DNA of 64,000 nucleotides from a virus. Shown piece after piece: positions 41,815 to 52,549 of this stretch. The translations under genes and the position numbers were made by a program. The DNA is taken from the IMG/VR virus record IMGVR_UViG_3300030104_003924, positions 6,647 to 70,646 of that record; one strand, written 5' to 3'. Each line of letters starts with the position of its first letter. Positions within the stretch are counted from its first letter, which is position 1. The notes under the pieces are model-generated. The model was not told the origin of the DNA. It saw only the letters and a program-made list of their open reading frames with translations, and did not search any database.

Positions 41815-44800
41815 ATGTTTAAAGGAACAAAAGCAGAGTATATTGCTAGTTTAATAGCTAAAAACGCTGAGGAAAAGGAAATAAAGCACATGAAATCCCT
41901 TTCTGAAAAAGAATTAATAGAGCTAGGGATAATAGCGGGAAAGGAGAACGACGTTGTGTCAGTGGATGCGAACGTGACGTCAAAAAGTGCAGCGTCCAAG
42001 AATGGGGGTTCAAATTCGGAAGATATTTCATCGGGATACGAAACGCCTGAGTATTTAAAGCCTCAACTTATATTTCCGCCAGATAAAGAAGAGGTATCAG
42101 AAGAAGACCCGTATGAATCTTTTTATATAAAACCTGAATTTTTTGGTGTGCTAAACATAGCTAAAGATGGGACTAATCTTGGGGTAAGTAATAGACCGTC
42201 TGAAGAAGAAGCCGCTAAAGAATTAAACGAAAAGCTTAGTGGTCTTGGCGTTAAAGTTGTTGAGGATAGACCAGGAGTTAATGCTATAAAAATAATAACA
42301 CCAGAGGGAGAGGAAGATATAAATTTAGGTTTATGGGAAAAATTCTGGACGATGGATAATGAGACACCAACTGAAAAAGCCGAAAGATTAAATGGTATAA
42401 TTAAAGAAGTTATAGATTATAGAACGCAAGAGAACCCATTGTTTGACATAGACACTTATGTCAACGCTATGCAAGATGCTAAAAACGACGCTCCAGAGGT
42501 GTATTCTTACAGCGAAGATGGTGGTAGATTTTTATCAGTAGACGAATTAAATTACGAACAACTTAGCGATCACACACATAGAGTTCATTTAAACCTAATG
42601 AATAAATATTGGGATAGTAATGAAGGTAAGAAAAATTTACAAACAATATCTAAACAACGCAAAGAACAACAGCAAATCTTATGGAACGAGGCTGTTGATA
42701 AAATACAAGCGGGGTTTGGTCTCGATAAAGTGGTAAAAGAATACCACGCTAAACTTGAGAATCAATACTCTGAAATACTTAAAAACAACGGGAGTTATCA
42801 ACAAATGGTAACTAACACAACCGCTGTAGTTGGGAGTTTGTTTAATGATAGATTAGCAGAAGCAAGGTATAAAGCTGGCATGAAAGAAGAGTTTGGTGGT
42901 TTTATAGCTAGTAGTGATATATTAGGTGCTTTTGCAAAAGGAGCGACTGTTATATTTCCAAAGGAAATACAGGAGTTCACTGCTATGCAAAAAGGGAATA
43001 AAATAAGGGCTTTAAAAGAGAAACTTAGCGCGTTAGACGGTCTTGATCCTGAAAGTTACGCGAAAGGTTATCATTTCTCAATGAAGGGTGGTTTTGATTA
43101 TAAAGCAGGTCAAACAGGGACAAACTTTCCCTTGGGCAATTACAAGGTATCAGAATTAAGGCAAAAATATTTAAAAGCTATAGTTTTTGAGGAAATGTCA
43201 ATGATTGATAACTTACTTAAAGCTGATCAATACAAAGAAGTATTGTCTAAAATTGAAAAACCCAATTCAGCACTATACACCGCTGATGGTAGATTAAATA
43301 TAACGTCTGACAATTGGCAGTATGCTGTGGGAGATCAAGCATTTAGAATGTTATCAAGTATATTTTCTCTTGGAATGACAACTTTAGTTTCTGAAGCTTC
43401 TGGTGCTTATTCTCAAATATTAGAAACAAATGCTGCTAAAAAAGCAAAAGCAGCTGGCTTAGATTGGGCAAGTATGTCTAAAGAGGATAAAATGACGTAC
43501 ATGCTAGATATAATAGATTCTGGCGAAGATGGTTACAACGAGGCTATGGCTGTTGGTGGTGTTAATGCGGCTTTAGACGCTGCTAGTAATTTCTTTTTTG
43601 TCAGTAAATTTGCTAAATTTATTCCTTCAAACATGAAAGCACATTTTGCGCTGTTTATGAAAGGAAAATTCAAAGCAGCGTTAAAAGGTATATCTAAAAA
43701 TGCAAATGTAGGAAACGCTGTTGATATTTTACAAACTACAGGTTTAGAAATGTTAACAGAGGGTTTACAAGAAGAAGTTACTCAAATTGGAGTTGGTGTA
43801 GCTACTGATGATTACAGTCACAGTTGGAACCCTACTTTAAATGCCATGTTAACGGCAGCGGTAACAACACCATTTCTTGGTGGTGGTGCTAAAGCTACCA
43901 GCGCTGTTTATTCTGAAGTAAGTTCTAGAATAGCAGCAATTAAAAACCCAAAAGGAATAATAGCTTATTGTAGGAAACAAAAACAACAATACGCTTTTGA
44001 TAATGCTTTACCAAAATCTGACCCAAACTACATATCTGATGAAAAGTATGAAGAATTAATGATACAAATTCATGCTGCAGAAAAAATGTTTACTGAGACA
44101 GATAAAATTGTAACAGACACGAAAGCTGTTGAAATGATATTAGAAGCTCAAGTTGAAATAGAAAAACAACTTGTAAAAGTTAGAGATTTAAACAAGGATA
44201 TTGAAAACGCGAAAAAAGAAAATCCTAATTATAATGAAGAAATTGATGGTGTTGAAACAAGAGCTGAACTTCAGATTGTTTTAGACAAAATAAAGGAACA
44301 AAATATTATAAAAGGAAAAGCTAAAAGAAAAGACGCTTACAAATCAGGAACTAGAGACAAGGCTAAGCAGATAAACGAAGATCCAATTAAAAGTAAAGAT
44401 TTTGACGCTAAGTGTTTCAGTACAAATCAAGAGCTTATTAATACTTTAGAAAGCGATTATGGTATAACTGTAGAGCAGTTTCAATCGTTAAGAATATTTG
44501 CTGGAGGTAAAGGTAACGGTTTTACAATTACTAAAGAAGAAATTCAAAAGATAATACCAGGTTACGAAGGTAAAGGTGTTGTGTTTTGGTCAGACGAAGC
44601 TATAATTAAAAACATCGACGAGGGTGATAGATGGGCTGGTAACTCTGATGTTCATGAGGCTCTTCACGTTGACATGTATTATAAATCTGACGAGGAATTA
44701 GTTAACGCTCAAAACGCTGTTTTAACAATCTTAAATGATTCAAAAAGTCCTCAAATGCAAGAAATACGAAGACTTCTTGGTGATAGATTAAGGGATTATG

Positions 44801-47800
44801 AAAAAGAGTTTGGTAAAGATTATCTTAAAACAAGAGCAGGTATTGAAGAGTTTTTCGCGGCGATTAGTGATGCTACTAGTGTTTTAGCTACAGATGCGCT
44901 TACTAAAGAAGACCGGGTAGCAATACTTCAAATAGGAGAAGAACTGCTTGGTATGATGGATGGTTACGTTGATATAAACGTAGATAATACAGTTGAATTT
45001 TTACAAAACCTACCTGGAGGATCTTTAGCTGTTAATCGTGAAACTTATTTTGATTCAAACGGAAACATTGTAGAATCTATTGATGTTGATGGAGATGTTA
45101 CAGAAAGAGTTTCTAATAGTTTAAAAGACGGTAAAGTATCTGATTTAATACTCATTGAAGAATCTAATCCATATCCAAAAGGTAGAACAAGTGGAGAAGG
45201 CGGACAAATAGACACAGAAAATAAAAGACTTTACGAGTTAATAAAAAAGCACGAAACCTATGTTGATCCAAATGGCGATCTTGAAATGCAAGCCAGAGTA
45301 AGAGCTGGTGGAAAAAAATATAGAGACTTGTTGTTATATAATAACTATGGTGCATTCATGGATAGGGTATTAAGAAAGTACGACGACACTAAACCTGGGC
45401 ATAGCGACGAAAGAAAAGAGTTTTTTGTTGGAGAGTCTATGGTAGAGTTTGTTAAAGCTTTGCAAACTTACAATAGAAAAAAAGATCCTGAAACTGGAGA
45501 ATACGTGTTTGAGGACAAAAGCAATTCTTTTAGTGCTTATTATTTCTTTACCCCTACTCAACAAGGTCATGAGAGTGTTGCCGCGGCTCGTTTAGCAAGA
45601 ATTTGGGATGAAATGCAAATGGATTTTAAAAAAGATATTAGCGATGTAATTCCAGGTAATATTGATCCAGATCAAACCACAGAGGATATGATCAGTGATT
45701 ATAATCAAGATTACGTTTTAGATATTGAAACTAAACTTAATGATTTTAGTGAAAGATCTGAACTTAGACAAAAACTTGCTGAAATAATGGAGTTTGAAGT
45801 TGATGGTAAAAACTATAAGGTATGGATTAAGAAACAGTCAGACTTAATGAAACAGTTTGATTTTTCAGAGATATACGGTCCAAATGCTACCCAAGATATG
45901 AAAAAGATGGGGCAAGCTTTATGGAAAAACTTTCAAGAAATAGTTAAAACTGGTGGTAAACTAAATAAAAACGGAGAACCAACACAATACTATAAAGATT
46001 TCTTAGAAGAAACTATAGAAACTTTCTATAAAAATATAAACCAAAAGACTTTTAATAAAATTTTCCCTGAGTATGTTGATACAGAAGGACGAGCTACCGT
46101 AGATCAATCTAAAGAGTTAAAAGGAAAAGGAAAACCTAAAGATCCTAAAGCTGGCAATATTCTTGGAACGAAGATGGAATTCACAGATGAAGTAAAGCAA
46201 GAAATATTAAACAAACTATTAAGAACAGATCAAATTGAAGAATTAAAAAACACTGTTTTATACGATAAAGAGAGTTTTACAGAGTTTCAAAAAAGAGAGG
46301 TACAAGTAACGTTAACAAGCGGTAAAATCCATAAGGGTAAAGTAAAAATTTCTGGAAAGAACTTAATACTAATAACATCGAAAAAAGATCCAAAAACTAA
46401 AAAACCTATAGAGGTTAAAATATCTTGGAATGACATACAGAGAGGTAAATTAACATCTGCTGGGATACATAGTATAGTTAGAATAGATATGGTTCAAGAG
46501 TCGACGTTAAAACACTTCTCTGAGATGCTTTTTGACGATGCTGCAATGCAAATTGTTACTAGTGAAGAATTTAAGAAAGAAAACGGTGTTGCTCAAAGTG
46601 AGATATTACAAACAGCATTATTATTAGACAAAGGTCAAGATGTTAAGTTTAGTTTGCCTGACGGTGGAGAACAAACGTTAAGTGCTGAAACGTTAAACTC
46701 TGAAGTTTTTGCACAAGAAACTAGTAGATTAATTCAACTTGTAGAAAATTACGAAGATTCAAATAACTGGGAAGACGTTATAAGTGTTATACAAAATGAT
46801 CCAACCGCTTCGCAAGAGATTAAAGATTGGGTTTCTAGTATGTATGACAAAGGATTGGTTGAAAGCGCTGGAGAAAAGAGATTTAAATCATTTGCGATAA
46901 ATTATTTAAAAAGTACTGGTCAAAACAAACTAGCAAATGAATTTCAAAAAGGTGGTAATATAAGATTTAACAAAAAAGCTAAAGACAATATGGTTAAAAA
47001 CGCGGCCGTATTTTCTAAAATATTTGGTAAAGAATTTATGACATCAGTTGGGTTTGAATGGCTAGGGTTTAAGAGTGGTAATAGATATTTAAACACGACT
47101 CAAGGTTTAAGAGGTAGTGTAAGGGGAGAGCATCGTGATAATTATGAGAGTTTAGTTAACGACTTACAAAGTACGCCAGAAGAAAATTTACCAGGTAATC
47201 TTACCTATGAAGATCTTGCGAATGTTCGTATGATGAATAAAATGTCTGGCACTAAAGATACTGGTATATTTAAAAGAATAATTGCTTTAAATAAAAGAAT
47301 AGCTGACGGGGAGATTACTAAAAAAGAAGCTCAAAAAATAATTGAAGACACTGGTTTACAAGCTGAAATTGATGCGGCAAATAAAGCTAACGAAAAAGTA
47401 CTTAAAACTATAATAAAAGAAATAATTACCCAAACGCACGATGGCAACGTTGATGAGGTTGCTATTTTAGAAATGTTTAAAATGCAGTCTAATTTAGTAG
47501 AAGGACTTCGGGGTTTATCAAGGGTGGATGCATACTTACTTCTTAGTGGTAAAATGTCTAAAGAAAAGTTTGATGCTATAAACTGGAAAGGTGAACACTT
47601 AAAACCCATGTCTGTGGTTAGTTCTGAAATTATGGAATTAATGCAGAGGTATAAAGCGGATTCTAGTATCGATTTAGATTCTGAAATTGATTTAATATTA
47701 GCTGATTATACACAAATACTTGGTGACAGTAAAACCTTTGACACTTTAGACGTTCCTGGAAAAGCCAACGTTGCAGGTGTTAATAGATTAGCATACATGA

Positions 47801-50800
47801 GTGATAAAGAGCTAAGAGGCCTAACAAACGCTAGTGGATTTACTGCTAGACAAATACAAGCTGAGCTTTTAAAAAGAAAATCAACAAAGCAAGCTGTTAT
47901 AAATTCTAAAAAAGAATCTCAAGCTGTTGAGAATATAAATCTCAAAAATACTGCAACTGGAAATATTCAAGGTGCTTCGGTTATGGATTTTGATTTAACA
48001 GTTGGTGTTAGTGAAAATTATGTTATAGCTAGAAAAGATGGTCAAACACGAAGGTTATCTGCTACTGATTGGCCCACTCTTGGAGAAAAAATGAAAAATG
48101 AAGGTTGGGAAATGGATTTTTCAAACTTCAACAAAGTAACAAAAGGAAAGAGAGGACCTTTATTTGATAAACTTAAAAATCAAATTGAAAAATACGGCGT
48201 TACTAATGTTCATATTTTGACAGCTAGAGCCGCTGAAAGCGCCCCTGCTATTCAAGCCTGGCTTGCGTCAGAGGGTATAAACCTTCCTTTAGAAAATATA
48301 GTTGGACTTGGTAACAGTACTGGAGAGGCTAAAGCTGATTGGATAGAGCAAAATCTAGTTTGGAATGGTTTTAACGATATTTATTTTGTGGATGATCATC
48401 ATGAGAATGTAGATGCCGTTCAAACGATGTTTGATAAATACCCACCTGGATTACTAGTTGATGGCGGTAAATCTGTTATTGTAAATCCTTTTGAATACAA
48501 CGAAGACGGTGGTAAATTATCGTTAAGCGATACCTTTAACAAAGTTTTAGAAGATACTGAAGGTATAAAAGCTGAGGCAACATTTTCTAAAGCACAGGGT
48601 GAGATAAGAGGGAGAAACGCTGGTAGTATTTTAGATATAGTATATCCACCTTCTGCTTATGACTTTGAAATGTTTACTTATAAATATATTGGCAAAGGTC
48701 AATTAGGGGAAAACCAACAGTTATTTTTTAAAGAAAAATTATTTGATCCATATGAGCAAGCGATCCAACAAATTGACAAAAAGAAACAAGTAATAAGAAA
48801 TGATTATAAGGCTTTAGTAAAAGAATTACCTCAAGTTAAAAAGAACTTAAAACAAAATATAGAAGGTACAAATTATACCATTGAACAAGCCGTAAGGGTT
48901 TACACGTGGACCAAGAATGGTATGGAAATACCTGGTTTATCTAAAAGAGACCAAAAAGCATTAATCAAAGTTGTTGAAGCGGATCCACAATTAATTGAGT
49001 TTTCAGACAAATTATCAGCGCTATCTAGATCAAAAGACGGGTATGTTAAGCCTAGCGAGTACTGGACTGTAGAAACAATAGCTTACGACTTAACAGAAAT
49101 GGTTGGGAAAGCGGGTAGAGCTGAAGCTTTAAGTATTTGGAAGGAAAATGTAGATCAAATATTTTCTGAAGAAAATAAAAACAAATTAAGAGCTTTATAT
49201 GGTAACCACCACGTTGAGGCGTTAGAAGACATGTTATACCGCATGGAGTATGGTAGAAACAGAGGCAAACCTGGTAGAATAGAACAACAATGGAACAATT
49301 GGGTTAATAACTCTGTTGGTGCTGTGATGTTTTTTAATATGAGATCTGCTAGTTTACAAACTATATCTGCTTTTAACTATATAGATTGGGAAAATAACAA
49401 TATGGCTAAAGCAGCGTTAGCCTTTGCTAACCAACCGCAGTATTGGAAAGATTTTGGTTATATATTTAATTCTGATTATCTTAAAGAAAGAAGAGCTGGT
49501 AGTAAAAGAACAATCAATGAGGCTGAACTAGCCGCACATTTAAAAGGTAAAGATAATAAAGCAAAAGCCGCTTTAGCCTGGTTATTAGAAAAAGGATTTA
49601 CACCTACACAAATAGCAGATAGTTTCGCTATTGCTTCCGGTGGGGCTGGTTTTTATAGAAATCAAGTTAAGTTTTACGAAAAACAAGGCATGACTACTGA
49701 AGACGCTGAAGCACAAGCTTTTTTAGATTTTAGAGATAAAACAGAAAAAGGCCAACAGTCGTCTAGAGCTGATATGATATCCCAACAACAGGCTGGTGGT
49801 TTAGGTAGATTAATATTAGCGTTTAAAAATACACCTATGCAGTACAATAGGTTAATGATAAAATCTATAGCTGATTTGAAAAATGGTAGAGGTAGTGCTA
49901 AAACTAACTTGTCTAAAATTGCTTATTATGGAGCTGTGCAGAACGCTATATTTACATCTTTACAAACAGCTTTATTCTCCGCTTTAGGAGATGAAGATCA
50001 GTGGGATACTAAAAAAGAAAGAGTTGCAAATGGTATGATTGACTCTATATTAAATGGCATGGGATTAACTGGAGCGGTCGCTGTTACTATTAAAAATGGA
50101 TATTTATCTTATTCTAAACATAAGAAAAGAGGCTTTAGAGGTGATCAAACCAGAACTATTATAGAGTTTGCCAACATGTCACCTACTATTGGTTCTAAGT
50201 TAAGAAAATTATATACTGGTATCAAAGGAGAACAGTTAAACCAAGGGGCTATTGAAGAAATGGGTTTCAATATAAACAATCCCGCGTTCAATTCTTTAGC
50301 AAACGTTATCTCAGCCACAACAAATATACCTGTAGACAGAGCTGTTAACAAAATACAGAATATATTACTAGCTTCTAAAAGTGAAACTGAAGCCGCTGAT
50401 AAAATAGCTTTATTGTTAGGTTGGAACCCTTGGGATCTAGGAATAGAACAAGAGTCTAGAATAATAAATAAAGAAGTAAAAGAAAAGAAAAAAATAGAAA
50501 AGAAAAAGAAAAAGAAAGAAGAGGAGAAAATTAAAAAAGTCGAAGAAGAAAAGAAAAAAATAGAAACAAATAAAGAAAAACAAAAAGAACAAAAGAAAAA
50601 AGGTGAACAAGTAACTTGTCTTAAATGTAATAGAGCTGTTGTAAAAGGCAAGACACTTTGTACTGTTCACGAGGAGAAAGAACAAAGAAAAGATGGTAAA
50701 AAAGTTCGATGTAGTTTAATATACCCAAAAGGACACAAGAAATCTGGTAAGCAGTGTGGTGAAATGACAACAAATAAATCTGGATTATGTCCTTACCACG

Positions 50801-50805
50801 ATTAG
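41815..50805 (+). CDS. Giant polyvalent protein: metalloprotease motif, HAD phosphatase, zinc knuckles
   Basis: 2,996 residues. HEALH at 947-951 in SDVHEALHVDMYY, with an EEFFAA helix downstream, fits an HExxH zinc peptidase. Around 2055-2210 is a HAD fold: MDFDLTVG (DxDxT nucleophile, D2058/D2060), HILTARAA (motif II), GEAKADW (Lys) and FVDDHHENV (D2193/D2194). Residues 2882-2932 are almost only K and E. The last 60 residues hold two Cys/His zinc knuckles (CLKCNR ... LCTVH; CSLI ... QCGE ... LCPYHD). The remainder is long helical. Multidomain proteins of this kind (polyvalent, ejected) carry host-takeover enzymes into the cell; that role is inferred. I saw no RNA polymerase motif. Confidence 0.65.
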   Translation: MFKGTKAEYIASLIAKNAEEKEIKHMKSLSEKELIELGIIAGKENDVVSVDANVTSKSAASKNGGSNSEDISSGYETPEYLKPQLIFPPDKEEVSEEDPYESFYIKPEFFGVLNIAKDGTNLGVSNRPSEEEAAKELNEKLSGLGVKVVEDRPGVNAIKIITPEGEEDINLGLWEKFWTMDNETPTEKAERLNGIIKEVIDYRTQENPLFDIDTYVNAMQDAKNDAPEVYSYSEDGGRFLSVDELNYEQLSDHTHRVHLNLMNKYWDSNEGKKNLQTISKQRKEQQQILWNEAVDKIQAGFGLDKVVKEYHAKLENQYSEILKNNGSYQQMVTNTTAVVGSLFNDRLAEARYKAGMKEEFGGFIASSDILGAFAKGATVIFPKEIQEFTAMQKGNKIRALKEKLSALDGLDPESYAKGYHFSMKGGFDYKAGQTGTNFPLGNYKVSELRQKYLKAIVFEEMSMIDNLLKADQYKEVLSKIEKPNSALYTADGRLNITSDNWQYAVGDQAFRMLSSIFSLGMTTLVSEASGAYSQILETNAAKKAKAAGLDWASMSKEDKMTYMLDIIDSGEDGYNEAMAVGGVNAALDAASNFFFVSKFAKFIPSNMKAHFALFMKGKFKAALKGISKNANVGNAVDILQTTGLEMLTEGLQEEVTQIGVGVATDDYSHSWNPTLNAMLTAAVTTPFLGGGAKATSAVYSEVSSRIAAIKNPKGIIAYCRKQKQQYAFDNALPKSDPNYISDEKYEELMIQIHAAEKMFTETDKIVTDTKAVEMILEAQVEIEKQLVKVRDLNKDIENAKKENPNYNEEIDGVETRAELQIVLDKIKEQNIIKGKAKRKDAYKSGTRDKAKQINEDPIKSKDFDAKCFSTNQELINTLESDYGITVEQFQSLRIFAGGKGNGFTITKEEIQKIIPGYEGKGVVFWSDEAIIKNIDEGDRWAGNSDVHEALHVDMYYKSDEELVNAQNAVLTILNDSKSPQMQEIRRLLGDRLRDYEKEFGKDYLKTRAGIEEFFAAISDATSVLATDALTKEDRVAILQIGEELLGMMDGYVDINVDNTVEFLQNLPGGSLAVNRETYFDSNGNIVESIDVDGDVTERVSNSLKDGKVSDLILIEESNPYPKGRTSGEGGQIDTENKRLYELIKKHETYVDPNGDLEMQARVRAGGKKYRDLLLYNNYGAFMDRVLRKYDDTKPGHSDERKEFFVGESMVEFVKALQTYNRKKDPETGEYVFEDKSNSFSAYYFFTPTQQGHESVAAARLARIWDEMQMDFKKDISDVIPGNIDPDQTTEDMISDYNQDYVLDIETKLNDFSERSELRQKLAEIMEFEVDGKNYKVWIKKQSDLMKQFDFSEIYGPNATQDMKKMGQALWKNFQEIVKTGGKLNKNGEPTQYYKDFLEETIETFYKNINQKTFNKIFPEYVDTEGRATVDQSKELKGKGKPKDPKAGNILGTKMEFTDEVKQEILNKLLRTDQIEELKNTVLYDKESFTEFQKREVQVTLTSGKIHKGKVKISGKNLILITSKKDPKTKKPIEVKISWNDIQRGKLTSAGIHSIVRIDMVQESTLKHFSEMLFDDAAMQIVTSEEFKKENGVAQSEILQTALLLDKGQDVKFSLPDGGEQTLSAETLNSEVFAQETSRLIQLVENYEDSNNWEDVISVIQNDPTASQEIKDWVSSMYDKGLVESAGEKRFKSFAINYLKSTGQNKLANEFQKGGNIRFNKKAKDNMVKNAAVFSKIFGKEFMTSVGFEWLGFKSGNRYLNTTQGLRGSVRGEHRDNYESLVNDLQSTPEENLPGNLTYEDLANVRMMNKMSGTKDTGIFKRIIALNKRIADGEITKKEAQKIIEDTGLQAEIDAANKANEKVLKTIIKEIITQTHDGNVDEVAILEMFKMQSNLVEGLRGLSRVDAYLLLSGKMSKEKFDAINWKGEHLKPMSVVSSEIMELMQRYKADSSIDLDSEIDLILADYTQILGDSKTFDTLDVPGKANVAGVNRLAYMSDKELRGLTNASGFTARQIQAELLKRKSTKQAVINSKKESQAVENINLKNTATGNIQGASVMDFDLTVGVSENYVIARKDGQTRRLSATDWPTLGEKMKNEGWEMDFSNFNKVTKGKRGPLFDKLKNQIEKYGVTNVHILTARAAESAPAIQAWLASEGINLPLENIVGLGNSTGEAKADWIEQNLVWNGFNDIYFVDDHHENVDAVQTMFDKYPPGLLVDGGKSVIVNPFEYNEDGGKLSLSDTFNKVLEDTEGIKAEATFSKAQGEIRGRNAGSILDIVYPPSAYDFEMFTYKYIGKGQLGENQQLFFKEKLFDPYEQAIQQIDKKKQVIRNDYKALVKELPQVKKNLKQNIEGTNYTIEQAVRVYTWTKNGMEIPGLSKRDQKALIKVVEADPQLIEFSDKLSALSRSKDGYVKPSEYWTVETIAYDLTEMVGKAGRAEALSIWKENVDQIFSEENKNKLRALYGNHHVEALEDMLYRMEYGRNRGKPGRIEQQWNNWVNNSVGAVMFFNMRSASLQTISAFNYIDWENNNMAKAALAFANQPQYWKDFGYIFNSDYLKERRAGSKRTINEAELAAHLKGKDNKAKAALAWLLEKGFTPTQIADSFAIASGGAGFYRNQVKFYEKQGMTTEDAEAQAFLDFRDKTEKGQQSSRADMISQQQAGGLGRLILAFKNTPMQYNRLMIKSIADLKNGRGSAKTNLSKIAYYGAVQNAIFTSLQTALFSALGDEDQWDTKKERVANGMIDSILNGMGLTGAVAVTIKNGYLSYSKHKKRGFRGDQTRTIIEFANMSPTIGSKLRKLYTGIKGEQLNQGAIEEMGFNINNPAFNSLANVISATTNIPVDRAVNKIQNILLASKSETEAADKIALLLGWNPWDLGIEQESRIINKEVKEKKKIEKKKKKKEEEKIKKVEEEKKKIETNKEKQKEQKKKGEQVTCLKCNRAVVKGKTLCTVHEEKEQRKDGKKVRCSLIYPKGHKKSGKQCGEMTTNKSGLCPYHD

Positions 50806-50839
50806 GTAAAGAATTAAAAAAATAAGTGACTATATAACA

Positions 50840-51940
50840 ATGGTGAAAAGACTAATAACAATAATAATAACAACAATACTTGTGGCCTGCTCGGTTCCAA
50901 AAACTTGTTGTTCACAAACATTTGGAAAAGAAGAAGTTAAGAAGCTTTTAAAGTTCTCTACGTTTTATGCCGCAGTAAACGGTGGAACGTCGTTATCTGA
51001 TGTTGACGTGTTCTCTGTGGATAATGGTTTATCTACTCAGACTATCTCAACTCCTTATGATTATAATTTTACCATAGGTTTACGTAAGATAGCAAGATTT
51101 GGTTATGAAAATAAAGCGCAAACGTTTTATGACGGAACGGAATCTAATTACAGTGACGCGGCAACTGTAGGTAAAATCAGAGGAGTTGAATATCTATTTG
51201 AAATAGATTACAAAAGACAGGAAGGTGTAGACTACATGGATCAGCATCACTTCATAAGGTTCAGCTCTGACGATGGTTGCCCTGATGAATTATGTGTAAA
51301 CTTTTTTGCTTTAAAAGTAGAATATTTAGAAGATGGTTTTGCAGATATTAAATACTTTGAGGCTTCAGAAAGATATAGACACCGTAAATCTAAAAACTTA
51401 TCTTGGAATATTGGATTGACACATCGGCTTGCAGAACCCTATGGTTATAACGCTTTAGACGAGTGGATGTTAGATAACGGCGATTTGCATTATACGTATT
51501 TAGCACTACAAGAAGGATATACTGTTGATATTGCTAATAGCGAATACTATGCTCCAAACGGTGAGGTTGTAGCAACAAGCCCTGAGGTTTGGGAAGCGGT
51601 TGTTATACCAACAGTTTTATCTGATTACACACAAAGAAAAAGAAATGAACTAAAGAAAGTTATACAGCATTCTTTGGTTGTAGGTTTTGATTATTACAAA
51701 TATACTAAACAAACTTGGATGCATGCTTGGGGCAGCTTTATGCCTTATCATTACGATGACGGTAGCGAGTTCTCATATCATAATTATGTTGATGGGCAGT
51801 GGTATGATTATTCGTTTGGATTAATATATGGGATAAAACAAAGCAAAAGTTTAGGTTATTTTGTAGAAGGCAAATATAACAAGTACTGGAATAGAGAGTG
51901 GTACGATTTCAAAATAGGAATGAATTATACTATATTTTAA
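50840..51940 (+). CDS. Predicted outer-membrane beta-barrel lipoprotein
   Basis: 366 residues. Starts MVKRLITIIITTILVAC with a lipobox-like LVAC; cleavage at Cys-17 is plausible, although a second possible cleavage lies near CCSQ. The mature part alternates aromatic and polar residues and finishes DFKIGMNYTIF, the terminal aromatic strand of an outer-membrane barrel. A phage-encoded envelope protein could alter surface receptors or aid lysis; this is inference. First of four exported-type genes in a row. Confidence 0.55.
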   Translation: MVKRLITIIITTILVACSVPKTCCSQTFGKEEVKKLLKFSTFYAAVNGGTSLSDVDVFSVDNGLSTQTISTPYDYNFTIGLRKIARFGYENKAQTFYDGTESNYSDAATVGKIRGVEYLFEIDYKRQEGVDYMDQHHFIRFSSDDGCPDELCVNFFALKVEYLEDGFADIKYFEASERYRHRKSKNLSWNIGLTHRLAEPYGYNALDEWMLDNGDLHYTYLALQEGYTVDIANSEYYAPNGEVVATSPEVWEAVVIPTVLSDYTQRKRNELKKVIQHSLVVGFDYYKYTKQTWMHAWGSFMPYHYDDGSEFSYHNYVDGQWYDYSFGLIYGIKQSKSLGYFVEGKYNKYWNREWYDFKIGMNYTIF

Positions 51941-51941
51941 A

Positions 51942-52223
51942 ATGGCAAAAGAATTAAACGAAGATACTGGGTTTCAGGTAAGTATAAAAAGCTTAATAGC
52001 TATTGGTTTCGCAATGGCTACAATTATAGGGATGTGGTTTGCTTTACAAGCAGATATTGCAGAAGCAAAAACACTTCCAGCGCCACCAGACCCAGAAGTT
52101 ACACGTATGGAGTTTGACATGAAAGATCAAATGATACGTAATACTATTATGGAAACAAAAAGTGACGTTGAAGAAATAAAAGAAACTTTAGACAAAATAG
52201 AGGACAAACTTTACAATAGATAA
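51942..52223 (+). CDS. Single-span membrane protein with coiled coil
   Basis: 93 residues. One membrane segment (SLIAIGFAMATIIGMWFALQ, about 14-33), a Pro-rich turn (LPAPPDPEV), then a coiled coil (MKDQMIRNTIMETKSDVEEI ...). Topology suggests an inner-membrane anchor with a periplasmic coil, comparable to spanin-like or holin-associated proteins, but no family is clear. Confidence 0.5.
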   Translation: MAKELNEDTGFQVSIKSLIAIGFAMATIIGMWFALQADIAEAKTLPAPPDPEVTRMEFDMKDQMIRNTIMETKSDVEEIKETLDKIEDKLYNR

Positions 52224-52547
52224 ATGAAAAAGCTACTATTCATATCAATGCTATTTAGCGAAGCTATCTTTGCGCAAATAGAAGCAAAACACTTTAATGC
52301 CGGTTGGAATGAAGCTAATAATGTTTCTTGGTTTATGGATTTAGACTGTAAAACAAAAGGCCTTACTGATATAGCTAAAAACCCAGATGAGGCCAAAAAA
52401 TATAAAATAGCCGTTGTACCCACTATTATTATATTTAAAGATGGAGAAGAAGCCTTAAGGTTTCAGGCTGACTTATCGTTTAAAATGGTGGCAACAAAAG
52501 AAGAAGTAATTGAAGCTTTAGATGAATTATTAATGAGCGATTTTTAA
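52224..52547 (+). CDS. Exported thioredoxin-fold protein without CxxC
   Basis: 107 residues. Signal peptide MKKLLFISMLFSEAIFAQ, cleaved after AFAQ-like FAQ. The mature part follows a thioredoxin layout: NNVSWFMDLDCKTKG at the usual active-site position, then KYKIAVVPTIIIFKDGEEAL with the cis-proline VPT. The redox pair is missing: only one Cys remains (LDCKTKG), so it is probably not a normal disulfide reductase. It might bind or chaperone an envelope protein. Begins one base after the upstream stop. Confidence 0.6.
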   Translation: MKKLLFISMLFSEAIFAQIEAKHFNAGWNEANNVSWFMDLDCKTKGLTDIAKNPDEAKKYKIAVVPTIIIFKDGEEALRFQADLSFKMVATKEEVIEALDELLMSDF

Positions 52548-52549
52548 TT

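Noticed and set aside
41815-50805. Virion RNA polymerase in a giant protein, as in crAss-like phages
   Set aside because: Reading through the protein gave no DxDxD-type polymerase motif in either giant protein; the motifs seen are HExxH, HAD and zinc knuckles.
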